From assembly GCA_963576725.1 (NCBI GenBank), contig OY755242.1, forward strand, positions 9,391,132-9,455,131: DNA of 64,000 nt, in the 5' to 3' direction. The notes under the pieces are model-generated. The model saw nothing but the letters and a program-made list of their open reading frames with translations. It was not told the DNA's origin and did not search any database. The stretch comes from Azorinus chamasolen. Taxonomy: Eukaryota; Mollusca; Bivalvia; Cardiida; Solecurtidae. A program made the translations under genes and the position numbers. Of the stretch, positions 31,898 to 43,434 are shown one piece after another (the stretch's first letter is position 1; each line of letters opens with the position of its first letter).

Positions 31898-34800
31898 TAT
31901 ACCCCACTTTTGAAAAAATGGGGGTATATTGCTTTGCACATGTCGGTCGGTCGGTAGATCGATGGTTTCCGAATGATAACTAATAAATGACTTGGCATAG
32001 AATCTTCAAACTTGCTGTGGTGGTTCGTCATGACAAGTAGATGACCCCTATTGTTTTTGAGGTCACTAGGTCAAAGGTCAAGGTCAAAAATGGTGAAATA
32101 GTTTCCGATCAATAACTGCTCAAGAATTTGGCTTTGGATCTTCAAACTTGCTGTGGTGGTTGGTCATGACCACTAGATGAACCCTTATTGTTTTTGAGGT
32201 CACTAGGTCAAAGGTCAAGGTCACCATGACCTAATCTGGTTAAATTGTTTCCGATCAATAACTGCTCAAGCGTTTAGCTTAGAATCTTCAAACTTGCTGT
32301 GGTAGTTTGTCATGACCACCGGATGACCCCTATTGTTTTTAGCTCACCAGAGCACAAAGTGCTCAGGGTGAGCTATTGTGATCGCCCGTTATCCGTCGTC
32401 CGTCGGCGTGCGTCGTCCGTCGTCCGTCTTCCGTCGTTCGTCGTCCGTCGTCAACAATTTGAACCTTTAAAAATCTTCTCCTCTGAATCTACAGGGATCT
32501 CAACTTTCATCTTTGGCACATAGCATCATATTCAGGTCCTCTACAAAAGTTATATAAATTATGCCCCTTGGGTCAAAATTGACCCCGCCCCAGGGGTGCC
32601 TTGTTTTCAATAGAAACATATAGTAAAACTTTGAAAATCTTCTCCTCTGAAACCAGAAGCTTCTCAGCTTTCATAATTGGCACATAGCATCATGTTCAGG
32701 TCCTCTACAAAAGTTATATAAATTATGGCCCTGGGGTCAAAATTGGCCCCGCCCCAGGGGTGGGCAGTTTTCTATAGAATCATATAGTGCAAACTTTGAA
32801 AATCTTCTTCTCTGAAACTGGAAGGCTCTCAGCTTTCATATTTGGCAAATAGCATCATGTTCAGGTCCTCTACAAAAGTTATATAAATTATGGCCCCTGG
32901 GTCAAAATTGGCCCCGCCCCAGGGGTGGGCAGTTTTCAATAGAAACAAATAGTGAAATCTTTGAAAATCTTCTCCTCTGAAACTGGAAGGCTCTCAGCTT
33001 TCATATTTGGCACATAGCATCATGTTCAGGTCCTCTACAAAATTTATATAAATAATGGCCCCAGGGTCAAAATTGGCCCCGCCCCAGGGGTGGGCAGGTT
33101 TCAAAAGAAACAAATAGTGAAATCTTTGAAAATCTTCTCGTCTGAAACTGGAAGGTTCTCAGCTTTCATACTTGGCACATAGCATCATGTTCAGGTCCTC
33201 TACAAAAGTTATATTATTTATGGCCCTGGGGTCAAAATTGGCCCCGCACCAGGGGTGGGCAGTTTTCAATAGAAACAAATAGTGAAATCTTTGAAAATCT
33301 TCTTCTCTGAAACTGGAAGGTTCTCAGCTTTCATATTTGGCACAGAGCATCATGTTCAGGTCCTCTACAAAAGTTATATAAATTATGGCCCTGGGGTCAA
33401 AATTGGCCCCGCCCTGGGGGTGGGCAGTTTTCAATAGAAACAAATAGTGAAATCTTTGAAAATTTTCTTCTCTGAAACTGGAAGACTCTCAGCTCTCATA
33501 TTTGGCACAAAGCATCATGTTCAGGTCCTCTACAAAAGTTATGTAAATTATGGGCCCTGGGTCAAAATTGGCCCGCCCCAGGGTAGGGCAGTTTTCAATA
33601 GAAACAAATATTGAAATCCTTGAAAATCTTTTCCTCTGAAACCGGAAGGTTCTCAGCTTTCATATTTGGCACATAGCATCATGTTCAGGTCTTCTACAAA
33701 AGTTATATAAAGTATTGCCCCGGGGTCAAAATTGGCCCCGCCCCAGGGGTGGGCAGTTTTCAATAGAAACAAATAGTGAAATCTTTGAAAATCTTCTTCT
33801 ATGAAACTGGAAGGCTCTCAGCTTTCATATTTGGCACAGAGCATCATGTTCAGGTCCTCTACAAAAGTTATATAAATTATGACCCTGGGGTCAAAATTGG
33901 CCCTGCCACATGGGTAGTAGACAGTTTTCAATAGAAAAATATTGAGAAAACTTTGAAAATCTTCTTCTCTGAAACTGGAAGGTTAATCTCAGCTCTCATA
34001 TTTGGCTCATAGTATCGTGTTCAGGTCCCCTACAAGTTTTTCTAAATTAATTCCCTGGGGTCAAAATTGGCCAGCCCCAGGGCCGGCTAGTTCTCTATAG
34101 AAACATATAGTGAAATCTTTGAAAATCTTCTCCTCTGATTGTCTGGTGAGCGCTTCAGGGCCATTCTGGCCCTCTTGTTTAGGTCAAAGGTCAAGGTCAC
34201 CATGACTTTAACTGCTGAAATGGTTTCCAATTAATAACTGCTCAATGGTTTGGTTCGGGATCTTCAAACTTGCTGTGGTAAAATGGTTTCTGATCAATAA
34301 CTGCTCAAGGGTTTGGCTTAGGATCTTCAAACTTGCTTAGGTGGTTGTTCATGACAACTTGATGAGCCCTGTTGTTTTTTAGGTCACTAGGTCAAAGGTC
34401 AAGGTCATCATGACCTGAACTGGTGAAATGGTTTGCGATCAATAATAGCTCAAGGGTTTGGCTTAGGATCTTCAAATTATTTGCTGTTGTGGTTGGTCAT
34501 GACCACTCACTAGATGACCCCTATAGTTTTTGAGGTCACTAGGTCAAAGGTCAAGGTCACCATGACCTTAACTGGTTAAATGGTTTCTGATCAATAACTG
34601 CTCAAGGGTTTGGCTTAGAATCTTCAAACTTGCTGCGGTAGTTGGTCATGACCACTAGATGACCCCTATTGTTTTTTAGGTCAAAGGTCAAGGTTACCGT
34701 GACCTTAACTGGTAAAATGGTTTCTGATCAATAACTGCTCAAGGGTTTGGCTTAGGATCTTCAAATTTGCTTAGGTGGTTGGTCATGACAACTAGATGAG

Positions 34801-35290
34801 TCCTGTTGTTTTTAGGTCACTAGGTCAAAGGTCAAGGTCATCATGACCTTAACTGGTGAAATGGTTTCCAATGAATAACTGATCAGTGGTTTGGTTTAGG
34901 ATCTTCAAATTTGCTGTGGTGGTTGGTCATGACAACTAGATGGCCCCTATTGATTTTGAGGTCACTAGGTCAAAGGGCAAGGTCATCATGACCTTAACTG
35001 ATGAAATGGTTTCCAATTAATAACTGCTCAATGGTTTGGTTCGGGATCTTCAAACTTGCTGTGGTAGTTGGTCGTGACCACTAGATGACCCCTATAGTTG
35101 TTGAGGTTAAAGGTCAAGGTCACCACGACCTTAACTTGTGAAATGTTTTCAGATGAATAAATGATCAGTGGTTTGGCTTAGGATCTTCAAAGTTGCTGTG
35201 GTGATTAGTCATGACCACTAGATGACCTCTATAGTTGAGGTCTCTAGATCAAACGTCAGGGGTATACATGTTTTACAAACATCTCTTGTT
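31898..35290 (+). mobile_element. D-type hairpin-ended element
   Basis: 5' hairpin TATACCCC..GGGGGTATA (inner CTTTT/AAAAA), then GTCGGTCGGTCGG and about a dozen units of 110-150 bp (GATCAATAACTGCTCAAG, TTTGGCTTAGGATCTTCAAA, TTGCTGTGGTGGTTGG, TCATGACCACTAGATGACC, AGGTCACTAGGTCAAAGG). Ends GGGGTATACATG, a hairpin ATGTTT-TAC-AAACAT, CTCTTGTT. An A-type element divides it. Confidence 0.82.
32341..34179 (+). mobile_element. A-type array element inside the D-type element
   Basis: Complete: 5' hairpin, CCGTCGTCCGTCGGCG tract, about eleven A units, GGTGAGCGCTTC, GGGCCA-TTC-TGGCCC, TCTTGTT. Left flank CCCCTATTGTTTTT, right flank TAGGTCAAAGG, against the intact D phrase ATTGTTTTTTAGGTCAAAGG at about 34666: six Ts are accounted for, with two added by the element. 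Confidence 0.88.
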
Positions 35291-35367
35291 TTTACATAGA
35301 AATACAGTGTATTCATAAGTCTGTAGTAACCAGGTGAGCGATTTAGGGCCATCATGGCCCTCTTGTT

Positions 35368-36432
35368 TCAGTATACAATTTGCACATTATTTTGTTTCAG
35401 TTGTTATTTTGCATAAAATGTGTTCTATATAAGTTTTGTTTTATTATGTATTACAAGTAGTTGTAAGCAGATTTAGATTTTAGAATGCATGAAATACATC
35501 AGTAACAGAAGTGTCAGATTTTATCCTAATGTATGGGTTGTACATATTGTGGAATATTTCTGATACCACTCAATCATTTAGGCTTCACACAAAAACAACT
35601 TGCCTGAAACCTTTCTAGGTAAGATAACTGGTAACTGGAAAACTTTCTAGTAACTAACAGAGATGCATAAATTTTCAAGAATAACTCCTGTATTTCTCCA
35701 CCAAACCCTTTACTGTGACCACCCGTTAAAATCGTCTCGAAGAGACTATTCTAAGGAATGGTCTCAGTATTGGGTTTGGTGGAGAAATGACGATTTTAGT
35801 ACATGTTTTTGTATATGCACACTTATCTCTAGCTCTGTAACTAATAAGTTTAGTGATATTTCGTGATATTGAAAGCACTAAACAATCAACATGCATTGTA
35901 GTTATAGATCTATCTATAAACAGTTATAGATTTATCTATAGTAATAAACATGCAATCTATTCATGAAATGTTTTGGATGTTTACTGTTAGATATTTATGC
36001 AACAAACCTGCTATTATTAACATGAATTTTGCTACCTTTCATGCTATTACAGTATGAATTTTATATACAAATTATAATTGATTGGATATTACCATTTATT
36101 AAACACTATATTTGAAATGTTAACTTGTTGTTATTCAGATGCCATAATTTGCAAACTTGAGACTATCATGTATCCACCACAGGATATATAAGGCATTATC
36201 AGCAGCTGAATGTAAGAAGTTTGGTTTCAATATGACTCGCATCATTAACTTGCCTTAGGATTAAATGCAAAGCAACTGTTTTTAAAGGTGTTGATTTCAA
36301 AATTTTAATTTTTTTTATTCATTTCAAATTGTATTCACGATGTCAGTTTTTATCCTGATAAGTCACCGAGTTACTCAGCATCTGATCTGGATCAACACTG
36401 TCTGCATCATCAAATCATTCTTACGGTGTTAT
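35368..36432 (+). other. AT-rich unique sequence, no gene seen
   Basis: No frame over 70 codons with any family sign. The ATAGATCTATCTATA/ATAGATTTATCTATA pair near 35904-35945 is a small local duplication. Confidence 0.5.
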
Positions 36433-36622
36433 TACAGTTGAACTTCGATATGTCCGAGTGAAACAGCATAATTATGGTTGCTTAATGCAGGGCAATCATA
36501 ATGCAGAGAACTACTGTATGAGCTTTATTGCATTACTTTTGCCCTGCATTAAGCTAACACCTGCCTTGCAGACTATTAAGAATACCTGTTTTTGATTGCC
36601 ACTTAAGACAGTTTCTGCTGTA
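36433..36622. mobile_element. Foldback MITE, pogo-like ends
   Basis: Ends TACAGTTGAACTTC and, reversed, TACAGCAGAAACTG. The core is a perfect 16-base inverted pair, GCTTAATGCAGGGCAA at 36480-36495 and its complement at 36539-36554. Relatives are at 16864 and 43435. The TA-CAGT ends suggest a Tc1/mariner-pogo origin; that is inference. Confidence 0.5.
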
Positions 36623-36772
36623 CTCCAAACTATCAGGGAAAGGGCTGATGTATTATATTGCTGCTTTACACATCTAAAGCACTAATGGCCTCAGCATTGA
36701 AAACTTTGAGCAGTCAGTACCTGGTATACATGTATAAAGCTTACAATTTGTCAGATATGGACTCCTTTTACA

Positions 36773-37417
36773 AACAAGAGGGCCATTGGCCCTATATCGC
36801 TCACCTGAGTTACAGTAATATATTGACATGTTAATTTTTCAGCGGAGAACATTTCTAGCAGATGAAAGAAGCTTAGTGCACTGCTTTCGCCCTTTCACTG
36901 CTGAATAAACTTGAACTGGATTCAGACCTAATACCAAGTGACTGGTTGACCAAGATCTAAACTGTTTACAACTTGTGCCATTTTTGCCTTAGCTCAAAAT
37001 GCCTCAAATTGGTCTGAGAGAAATTCAAATGACGTCAATAAAGCTATGCAATTATACCTTGATCCAGGTATATAGGCAAATAAAGTGCTAGGCAGTACAT
37101 AATGCCAGTTTTTTGTGTGAAATGACCAATAAAAATATCTTTAAAAATCTTTTAACCCTTTCCCTCATATAAAGCTGTTTTTACGCATTATCAAACAGTA
37201 GACCCAGATCAGACGACTCCTACGGAAGCTGTCTGATCTGGGTCTTCTATGTTTCTTTCGACACAATATAGATCTGATTCTACAGTTTTTGTCAAAGCAA
37301 ACAGGTAAAGGGTTAATAGGTGTTTAGAAATAATTCTAGCTCTAGGTGTGAATATCTGATGATAAGTCAATTAAACGGGTCATTAGTTTTTTTAACAATT
37401 GAAATTGAGAAGAGTTA
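36773..37417 (-). mobile_element. Inverted fragment of the B4-type element
   Basis: The reverse complement begins (at 37417) with GTAACTCTTCTCAATTTCAA and ends AACTCAGGTGAGCGATATAG, GGGCCAATGGCCCTCTTGTT, matching 46213-47085 on the plus strand. It contains one copy of the AGACCCAGATCAGAC palindrome (37201-37244). The left half of the element is absent. Confidence 0.75.
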
Positions 37418-37691
37418 CTAATTTTTTGAGTAACGTTAATTATTGATTGACAATAATTTTGATTAACTTAAGACATTATTTGTTTTAAAAATCAAATTAA
37501 AATAAACACAATTAGTAGCAAGGAGAAAAGACTTTATTAAACACCTAAATTTCAACTAAATGCAATTAATGAAGACTCGCATAATAAAATTTATTAAAAT
37601 AAATGATCATAATGAAACTAATTTTTTTTCCAATCACATAAATTAACTGCAGAAACAAACATAACATTGTGCAAATACCTATGTTAACAGT

Positions 37692-37831
37692 TTATTCCAC
37701 TGTCTCCCACATTTTGGTTGACAAAATTCCAATAACTCCCACAATCAAGCCAGACAGGTAATTCAATGGAGCATGCATTAGACGATAGTCAGTATCATTG
37801 ATTGTTATATAGTTTGCTTGAACTGGCCTAC
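37692..37831 (-). CDS. Possible host terminal coding exon, membrane segment
   Basis: On the minus strand, TTTGTTCTCTTTCTATAG is a good acceptor, and the exon opens with a two-base partial codon. It reads RPVQANYITINDTDYRLMHA, then PLNYLSGLIVGVIGILST, KMWETVE and TAA. The middle looks like a single membrane-spanning or hydrophobic helix. Not recognised. No other exon of this gene is visible within about 4 kb on the minus strand. Region 37418-37691 before it is AT-rich with no gene. Confidence 0.4.
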
Positions 37832-37939
37832 CTATAGAAAGAGAACAAATATATGCAGAAAACTGATAATTACTTAATGATTCAAACAAGATGGTGGAAA
37901 AAGTTGAGGGTTGAATGTAATTAAAGTATTACATGTAAT

Positions 37940-39671
37940 GAAAGTACAAATGAGTCATGCAGGAAACACCACATACAGAACAAACACTCGCCCGAACAGC
38001 AACACAAGGAAACAGCAAATGTACATAGTTAGAAAAAACAATAAGAGACGCACAAAGACAAAACAAACATTCAATAGGAGGAAGATGGAAGTACCGCCTT
38101 GGAACGGTCAGTGACAAAAGTCACCGGGGGTTTAAACCGGTTTATGGGCGCCCAACTTCACCCTTATTCCATCCCCATCCTAAAAGACAAACAGTGTAAA
38201 TAAACGTATCCCCTCTCCGACTAATCTACAACAACCGCGACAGCAAATACAGTGGTAAAGTGCATGTATAACAAAAAAACATTTAATTGAACATACTGTA
38301 TCCACCTATCGCTAGTGTACTCAATGATTGAGCTGCAAACAGAGTAACTGTAGAAAAGTAATAAAGGGTACGACAAAAATGAAATAGTACAGATATCCGA
38401 CGTTCTCCTTCCTGTAGCAGATGTAGATTTTACTAGTTTTCAACGTCATGCATATTCATTATCCATGTATAGTTAGCACTATTCAAATTATCTCTCTTTG
38501 CACGTGAAAAGCGCTTAGTTACAGAAATACCAGATATAGCCCTGGTATTAGGATATGTGAAATCTTCGGTTGTCTTCGGAGTTTTGTCGAATGGTTTCTA
38601 TTGGCTGCTTTATGTATTTTGGGGATCACATGGTATTTCCGAACGTTGACATGGGTTGCACGGTTAACGTAGGCTTGTCACTTTCCAAGTCACTTGTCAA
38701 GCGAGAGGACTCTCAGAATATTGCTTGCTACGAATGGTATTGCTTGAAGGCCATGCTTCTGTTTTTGCAAATTTATACTGGTTAGTATTTCCATTGGTTG
38801 CATTTGAATTTATTTTGCTACAGCTGAGATTTATTTTACGGTAGTCGCTTCGTACCGTACCGTTACTGTCCATTCGTTTTACGTTTGCCATTGAATTTAC
38901 GCCCTTCGCAAGACTGTCTATTGTTTCCATCTAATAGAGTGCATGTATTTTTATGGCATTGGTATTTCTTGCAGCTACTAACCAGAGCACCGCACGTGAG
39001 ACCGTTAAGGAGAGAGGGGATTTCGGGTCCACAACTCTGTAAGATGTTAAAGGTGTGTAAATACTAGTTTTGCAAGAGAAGTCAAAAGAGAATAGTGTAA
39101 AGCACAGCAGCATTTCATCTATTCTATTCATATCATTAGTAATCGCATTTCGTTTCCAACGATATATATATTAAACTATGTTAATTGTTATATATTAGTA
39201 ACTGTAGATATTCACTGCAATTATACATGCTATCCATATATGTTAGGAAACACATATCTTGAATATGTCCTATGTATTTGCAGGAATCCTATTATAGACC
39301 ATTTGTGGTCAAGGGAATAAAACGATTGAACGGAACGACTGAGTTAGTTGTGGCTCAGACCAAAGAGTTTTTAAGTAAAAACCCGGTCTGCGACATTCCA
39401 TTTCTGGATTTAAGAGGTCGCCTTCATAGAGTACTAAACCTTTCTTGTCGGCGTACATGCAAAGAGGCCAGCGTGATTGCCAGCTGTAAAAGGGTTCACA
39501 ACCAAACGTGCAGTGTATTGTAGTAATACAGGATCATATCCCTTTTTAATGAATTGTTTTATATATTTGATGAACAAAGTGAGAAAATGGGTATGTCCAA
39601 TAATTTTACGAAGTTGTAAATCACATCACCATAAAATTCAGGATGTGAAATACCGTGTCGCAAAAGTACCT
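37940..39671 (-). mobile_element. 5'-truncated Naiad Penelope copy, split by a solo LTR
   Basis: 39396-39671, reversed, matches about 5281-5557 of the full copy: the coding end (HGISHPEFYGDVIY region), the same TAG and the 5' half of the SECIS hairpin. 37940-38412, reversed, matches about 5556-6030. The two pieces meet in the SECIS apical loop, where a 983-bp insertion lies. It shows that the element's 3' end is conserved between copies. Confidence 0.85.
38413..39395. mobile_element. Probable solo LTR, 983 bp
   Basis: The insertion begins TGTAGCAG and ends TGCGACA, with TTCC on both sides (38409-38412 and 39396-39399); the full Penelope copy has TTCC once at this point on that strand. TG..CA ends plus a 4-base duplication are the marks of an LTR. 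Inside are splice-like signals (acceptors ending at 38974 and 39283, a donor at 39053) bounding in-phase stretches such as APHVRPLRREGISG, so a captured gene piece is an alternative. No second LTR of this type is in the window. Confidence 0.6.
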
Positions 39672-39811
39672 TTTGATTGTCAGATTGCTTAATTAATAGG
39701 CACTTAGTATTGTTTGTAATTGTATGAATCACATAATCAAAGTCATATTAAAACATTGTTTTTGATGCAATCGAAAAAATAAATTCTATTAAAGTCCGTC
39801 AGATCTTGTGT

Positions 39812-40740
39812 CTACTCTGGTAAACTTTGCAAATGCTTGAAAACACGTTTATTGACTTTCCAGCAGTTTAGATCTTCAGGTACTTCTGCGTTTTTAGTAT
39901 GAAACGGTATGACCTCAGTTTTGTCAGTATTGAGCTTCAGCATGTTCTGGTGCATCCAAGACACTAGCTCCTTGAGACAGTTCTCAACTCCCGATAAAGC
40001 TTCCTGTTGACAGGAAATGTCCTTGGGCTTAAATGATAGGTATAATTGTGAGTCATCGGCATAAAAATGGTGGCTGAGCCCATGGGTTTTGCAGATTGAG
40101 CCGACAGGTTTTGTGTACATGATGTAGTGCTTCGGTCCTAGGACCGATCCCTGTGGCACGCTATATCTCATGTTAACTGGAGTGGACAATTCCCTGTCTA
40201 TTGACACTATTTGATAGCGGTCATTTAGATAGAAGGTCATCCACTCAAGAGGTTTCCCAATGATTCCGAAGTCTCTTTCCAGGCGTTTCAGCAACGTTTC
40301 GTGATCGATAGTATCAAATGCAGCCGATAAGTCAAGCATCACCAGAATTGTAATTTCGTTTCTATCTAGGGATTGAAGGATATCGTTTTGAACTTTCAGA
40401 AGAGCAGTCTCTGTTGAATGATGCTTTCGGTATGCTGACTGATGCTGCTCGTGTAGATTGTTTGAAGTCAGATGGGACTCAATACATTTGTCAACAACTT
40501 TTTCTAATACTTTGGAGACAAATGGCAGATTTGATACAGGCCTATAATTTTTAAGTTCATTTGAATCGAGATCAGGTTTCTTTAAAAGGGGTCTGACATG
40601 TGACCTCTTGAAACTTTTTGGAACGCAGGCAGTGTCTAAAGAGGAGTTAATAATGTTTGTCAAAATCGGTAGGAGTTCATCAAGGCATGCCTTTAGCAGC
40701 CATGTAGGTATTGGATCCAGTTCGCAAGACTTACAGGGGG
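39812..40740 (-). pseudogene. LINE reverse transcriptase, incomplete
   Basis: [10 protein letters not shown] and [20 protein letters not shown] (finger region), [16 protein letters not shown] (motif A), VPQGSVLGP (motif B, with Ser before it where Gly is usual), FYADDSQLY (motif C), then [11 protein letters not shown]. It stops at 39812 before the thumb. It is joined by a frameshift to the endonuclease part. Typical of CR1/L2-type elements. Confidence 0.85.
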
Positions 40741-41898
40741 TGCCTTAATGATCTGTGCTACTTCTTCCAGTGTAGCTGCATCAAACTTTTCTAAAAAGTT
40801 TGTTGAATGCTGCATCTCAGTGGTATTCGGCACACTGGATACAGTGCCTGATGAAATATCTGCCCGTATTTTGTTTTTGTCCACCTTTTCAACAAAAAAG
40901 TCACTGAAGTCCTGTGCAAGTTGTTTCGAGGATGAATTCTTAGGCAATGCGATATCATTACTTGAACCTTGCAGATGCTTAGTTACTTTGAAAATACTTT
41001 TTGAGTCTTCCTGGCATGATTCAATTTTCTCTGAGTAGAAATCAATTCTCGACTTTATCAGCAGCTTGTTGACCTTGGCACACTGTTCTCTGTATAGCTG
41101 ATGGTCTATTGTGAGCCTGGAATTTTTCCAGTTCCGTTCCAATTTGCGCTTTACATGTTTAGCATCGTGCAGTTCCTGGGTATACCAAGGACATGATGGT
41201 CTGAGTGTTATGGTTTTAGTACACAGTGGTGCATGTTTATTGACAAGTGCTGCCAGTATCTGTATATATGATTTAACCAGCTCATCAACATCTGCCGTTT
41301 GCATACTTATCTCGATGGGTACTGCGTTGAGGAGGTCCCTTTTGAATGATTCGACATTAATTGCCCTAAGTTTCCGAAATGAAACAGTTTTTCTCACTGT
41401 TGGAGGTTTTGCGGCCTTTGCCTCGAAAGTTACAGAAAAATGATCTCGCGAAATTTTTCCACTACTGTCGGAAAGTCCAGGATCTGTGACTTCAATGTTT
41501 GACGCACAGTCATCACCATCCCGTGTAATAACAACATCAAGAGTATGTCCCCCTACATGAGTGGCTTCGTTTACATGCTGTCGCAGTCCAAATGATTCGA
41601 GTGTACTAACAAAGTTAGCAGTGTTTCTGTCATTTGGAATGTCAAGGTGGATATTTAAATCCCCTGCAATGACGATCGGTCTATCGGTGGTCGCAAGTTT
41701 AGATAAGAAAAATGGCCACTCATTCTCGAGGAAATCCCCAGTTTTTAGACCATTACCACGAGATGGTGGTGGTCTATAAACAACTACTAGGCGCATATTG
41801 AAATCTCGGATACTTATAGTGCAGTCCATGTACTCAAAGTTTGAGAAATCATTATCTCTTGTTGATTTATGGAGGCGAAGTCCTATTGAAGCCAACAA
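40693..41898 (-). pseudogene. LINE endonuclease and linker region
   Basis: Apurinic-type endonuclease, C-terminal two thirds: VVVYRPPPSR, PIVIAGDLNIHLD, GGHTLDVVITR, SRDHFSVTF give the usual GDLN, D and SDH-like positions. The linker that follows (KTISLR..WYTQELHDAK-type) leads into the RT. The frame is lost near 40735 in a run of C; coding similarity continues in another frame with [15 protein letters not shown]. The N-terminal catalytic part of the nuclease is missing. Confidence 0.8.
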
Positions 41899-41905
41899 TT
41901 GTTCT

Positions 41906-43168
41906 CAGTTATATAAATTCAACAATATTAAGTCCTTACAGCAACTCGAATATTAATTAGATTGATTATTATAATAGTACATGGACACATGAGTGTTTGA
42001 CCGTGGCAGAAACTGTCAAGTCATATCTTAATTAATTATAATATCATAAGCAAATATAGCAGACCCTAATGAGACGGCTCCTACAGGAGCCATCTGATCT
42101 CGGTCTTTTCTGTTTGTAAAGGCATAGAAAGGTATATTTTTTGCTCCGACAGACCATTTTTAACCGTTATGGAATTGTCTTCTACTATATAACATAAAGC
42201 GTTCTACTATATAACATAAAGCACTTGATATAGGAGACAATATTGTTAGGGGATGGGATGCATCCATGTCTTGGAAACGATTTTCTAGTTAATTTTATTT
42301 TCTAACTCTTTGTATACTGCCATGCTAAGTTGAAATATATTTGTAACTTTATAATTGTTCATATTGTTAATGTCACCCCACAGTATATAATTATTTGTAT
42401 GGTATTTAGAATCACAAGGAATATGTCCAAAATTGGTGGAAGTGTATATATGGATAAGTGAATGGTACATGCTAATTACTGTTATCATCCACCAGATAGT
42501 AGCAGAAGTATGGCCATTTGTTACTTTCAAATAATGGAGTCATGGCTCTTTACTACATTAAACTATCAATTTTAGCTCCATTGGCATACAGTGGCAAGTT
42601 GAGCTATTGGAATCGCCTGTGTGTGACTATGTCATAAAACATTTTCAGCAAACAATTCACAGCAAACAATCAATATAATATATATTTTGTCAGGACTGTC
42701 AGTACTTTGATTAAGCTTGTTTAGGATAACTAGGCGCCGCACAGATATTTGTAAATACGTTTGATCATAGTTATTATTGTGTTCAGTTACTGTTCTCGCG
42801 TTTCTTTATAGTTGTTTTGCTAATCATTTGGGCAGGTAGTCCACAAGGAAAATTTATTATACATACGACGCTCGGAGAGACGAAAAACGTTACAACATGT
42901 ATACCAAATTAAAGGAGTAATAAAAAATTGCATTATGCCCTCATTATATTAATGCTTCATAAATTCTTTATTGGTTATTCATGTAGTTGGTATCTTTATT
43001 ACATTGCTTATGTATGGAAGGCCGGTGCGTCATGCTAAATGCGATTTGCGAAATGCAAAATACGAAGTGCTTACAGTTATGAGACAGTTATGCACAACAA
43101 ATACGTCTCCTTAATTAATTTGTCGAAAACATTTTTTTTCATTTAGATCTAACATTCTTTTATTTCAG
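41906..43168 (+). other. Intergenic, one palindrome and one decayed 5' end
   Basis: The palindrome AGACC..GGTCT spans 42061-42106 (core GACGGCTCCT/AGGAGCC). TTTTAGCTCCATTGGC at about 42570, followed by GCCAAGTTGAGC-like and GCTATTGGAATCGCC, is a worn A/B-type 5' hairpin without its array. CTACTATATAACATAAAGC is repeated at 42181 and 42203. No gene. Confidence 0.5.
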
Positions 43169-43419
43169 GTTGGCACCATCGTCTGAACCGGAAGGCAGTG
43201 GTGTCAGGACTTGGCTTTTACCGTCTGGTCCCACTCCTGCGGAGAGAAGCCGAGTTGGTGGAGATTGCTGTCTGGGGAGGTGACCTGTGTCGGGACAGGA
43301 GAAGAGCTGCCACCCGCCTAGACAGCGAGCTGGACCAGCTGTGGCAGCGGTATATGGATAAGGAGATTTCGACGACTCGCTTGCTCCGTAGGTGTGGGGA
43401 AATCTACAGTGTACGATGA
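43169..43419 (+). pseudogene. MULE-type transposase C-terminal exon, possibly domesticated
   Basis: TTCTTTTATTTCAG is an acceptor ending at 43168; a two-base partial codon, then WHHRLNRKAVVSGLGFYRL, VPLLRREAELVEIAVWG and a basic, coiled tail to TGA at 43417-43419. 'WHxxLNRKA..YxLxxxLxREA' is the pattern near the C-terminus of FLYWCH/MULE-type transposases and genes derived from them. The GC-rich codons differ sharply from the AT-rich surroundings. The frame is intact in this exon, so a domesticated gene is possible; no upstream exon was found. Confidence 0.5.
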
Positions 43420-43434
43420 AGACTAGACGTATAA

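Larger units (their letters stand above)
29658..35367 (+). mobile_element. Outer B-type element with three layers of nesting
   Basis: 5' hairpin AGCTCACCTGGCAC-GAA-GTGCCAAGGTGA, GTCCGGCGGCGTCTGTCG, B units to 31897, then a D-type element to 35290 and a last part-unit ending CCAGGTGAGCGATTTAGGG, CATCATGGCCCTCTTGTT at 35367. A 657-bp insertion interrupts the first unit at 29924. The short stretch 29476-29657 before it shows nothing I recognise. Confidence 0.78.
39775..41905 (-). mobile_element. CR1/L2-like LINE, truncated at both ends
   Basis: Endonuclease and reverse transcriptase in that order on the minus strand. The first part of the endonuclease and the end of the RT frame are missing, so both ends of the element are lost. 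Exact limits are uncertain; flanks are AT-rich and no target duplication was seen. Confidence 0.75.

Noticed and set aside
6371..34179. Dozens of 60-110 codon ORFs with peptides such as SFQ.KQIVKSLKIF
   Set aside because: They repeat with the array units, occur on both strands and are read from hairpin-element monomers; no family signature.
38570..39060. Multi-exon host gene in the insertion
   Set aside because: The outer limits fit a solo LTR better; kept only as an alternative because two in-phase stretches are bounded by splice-like sites.
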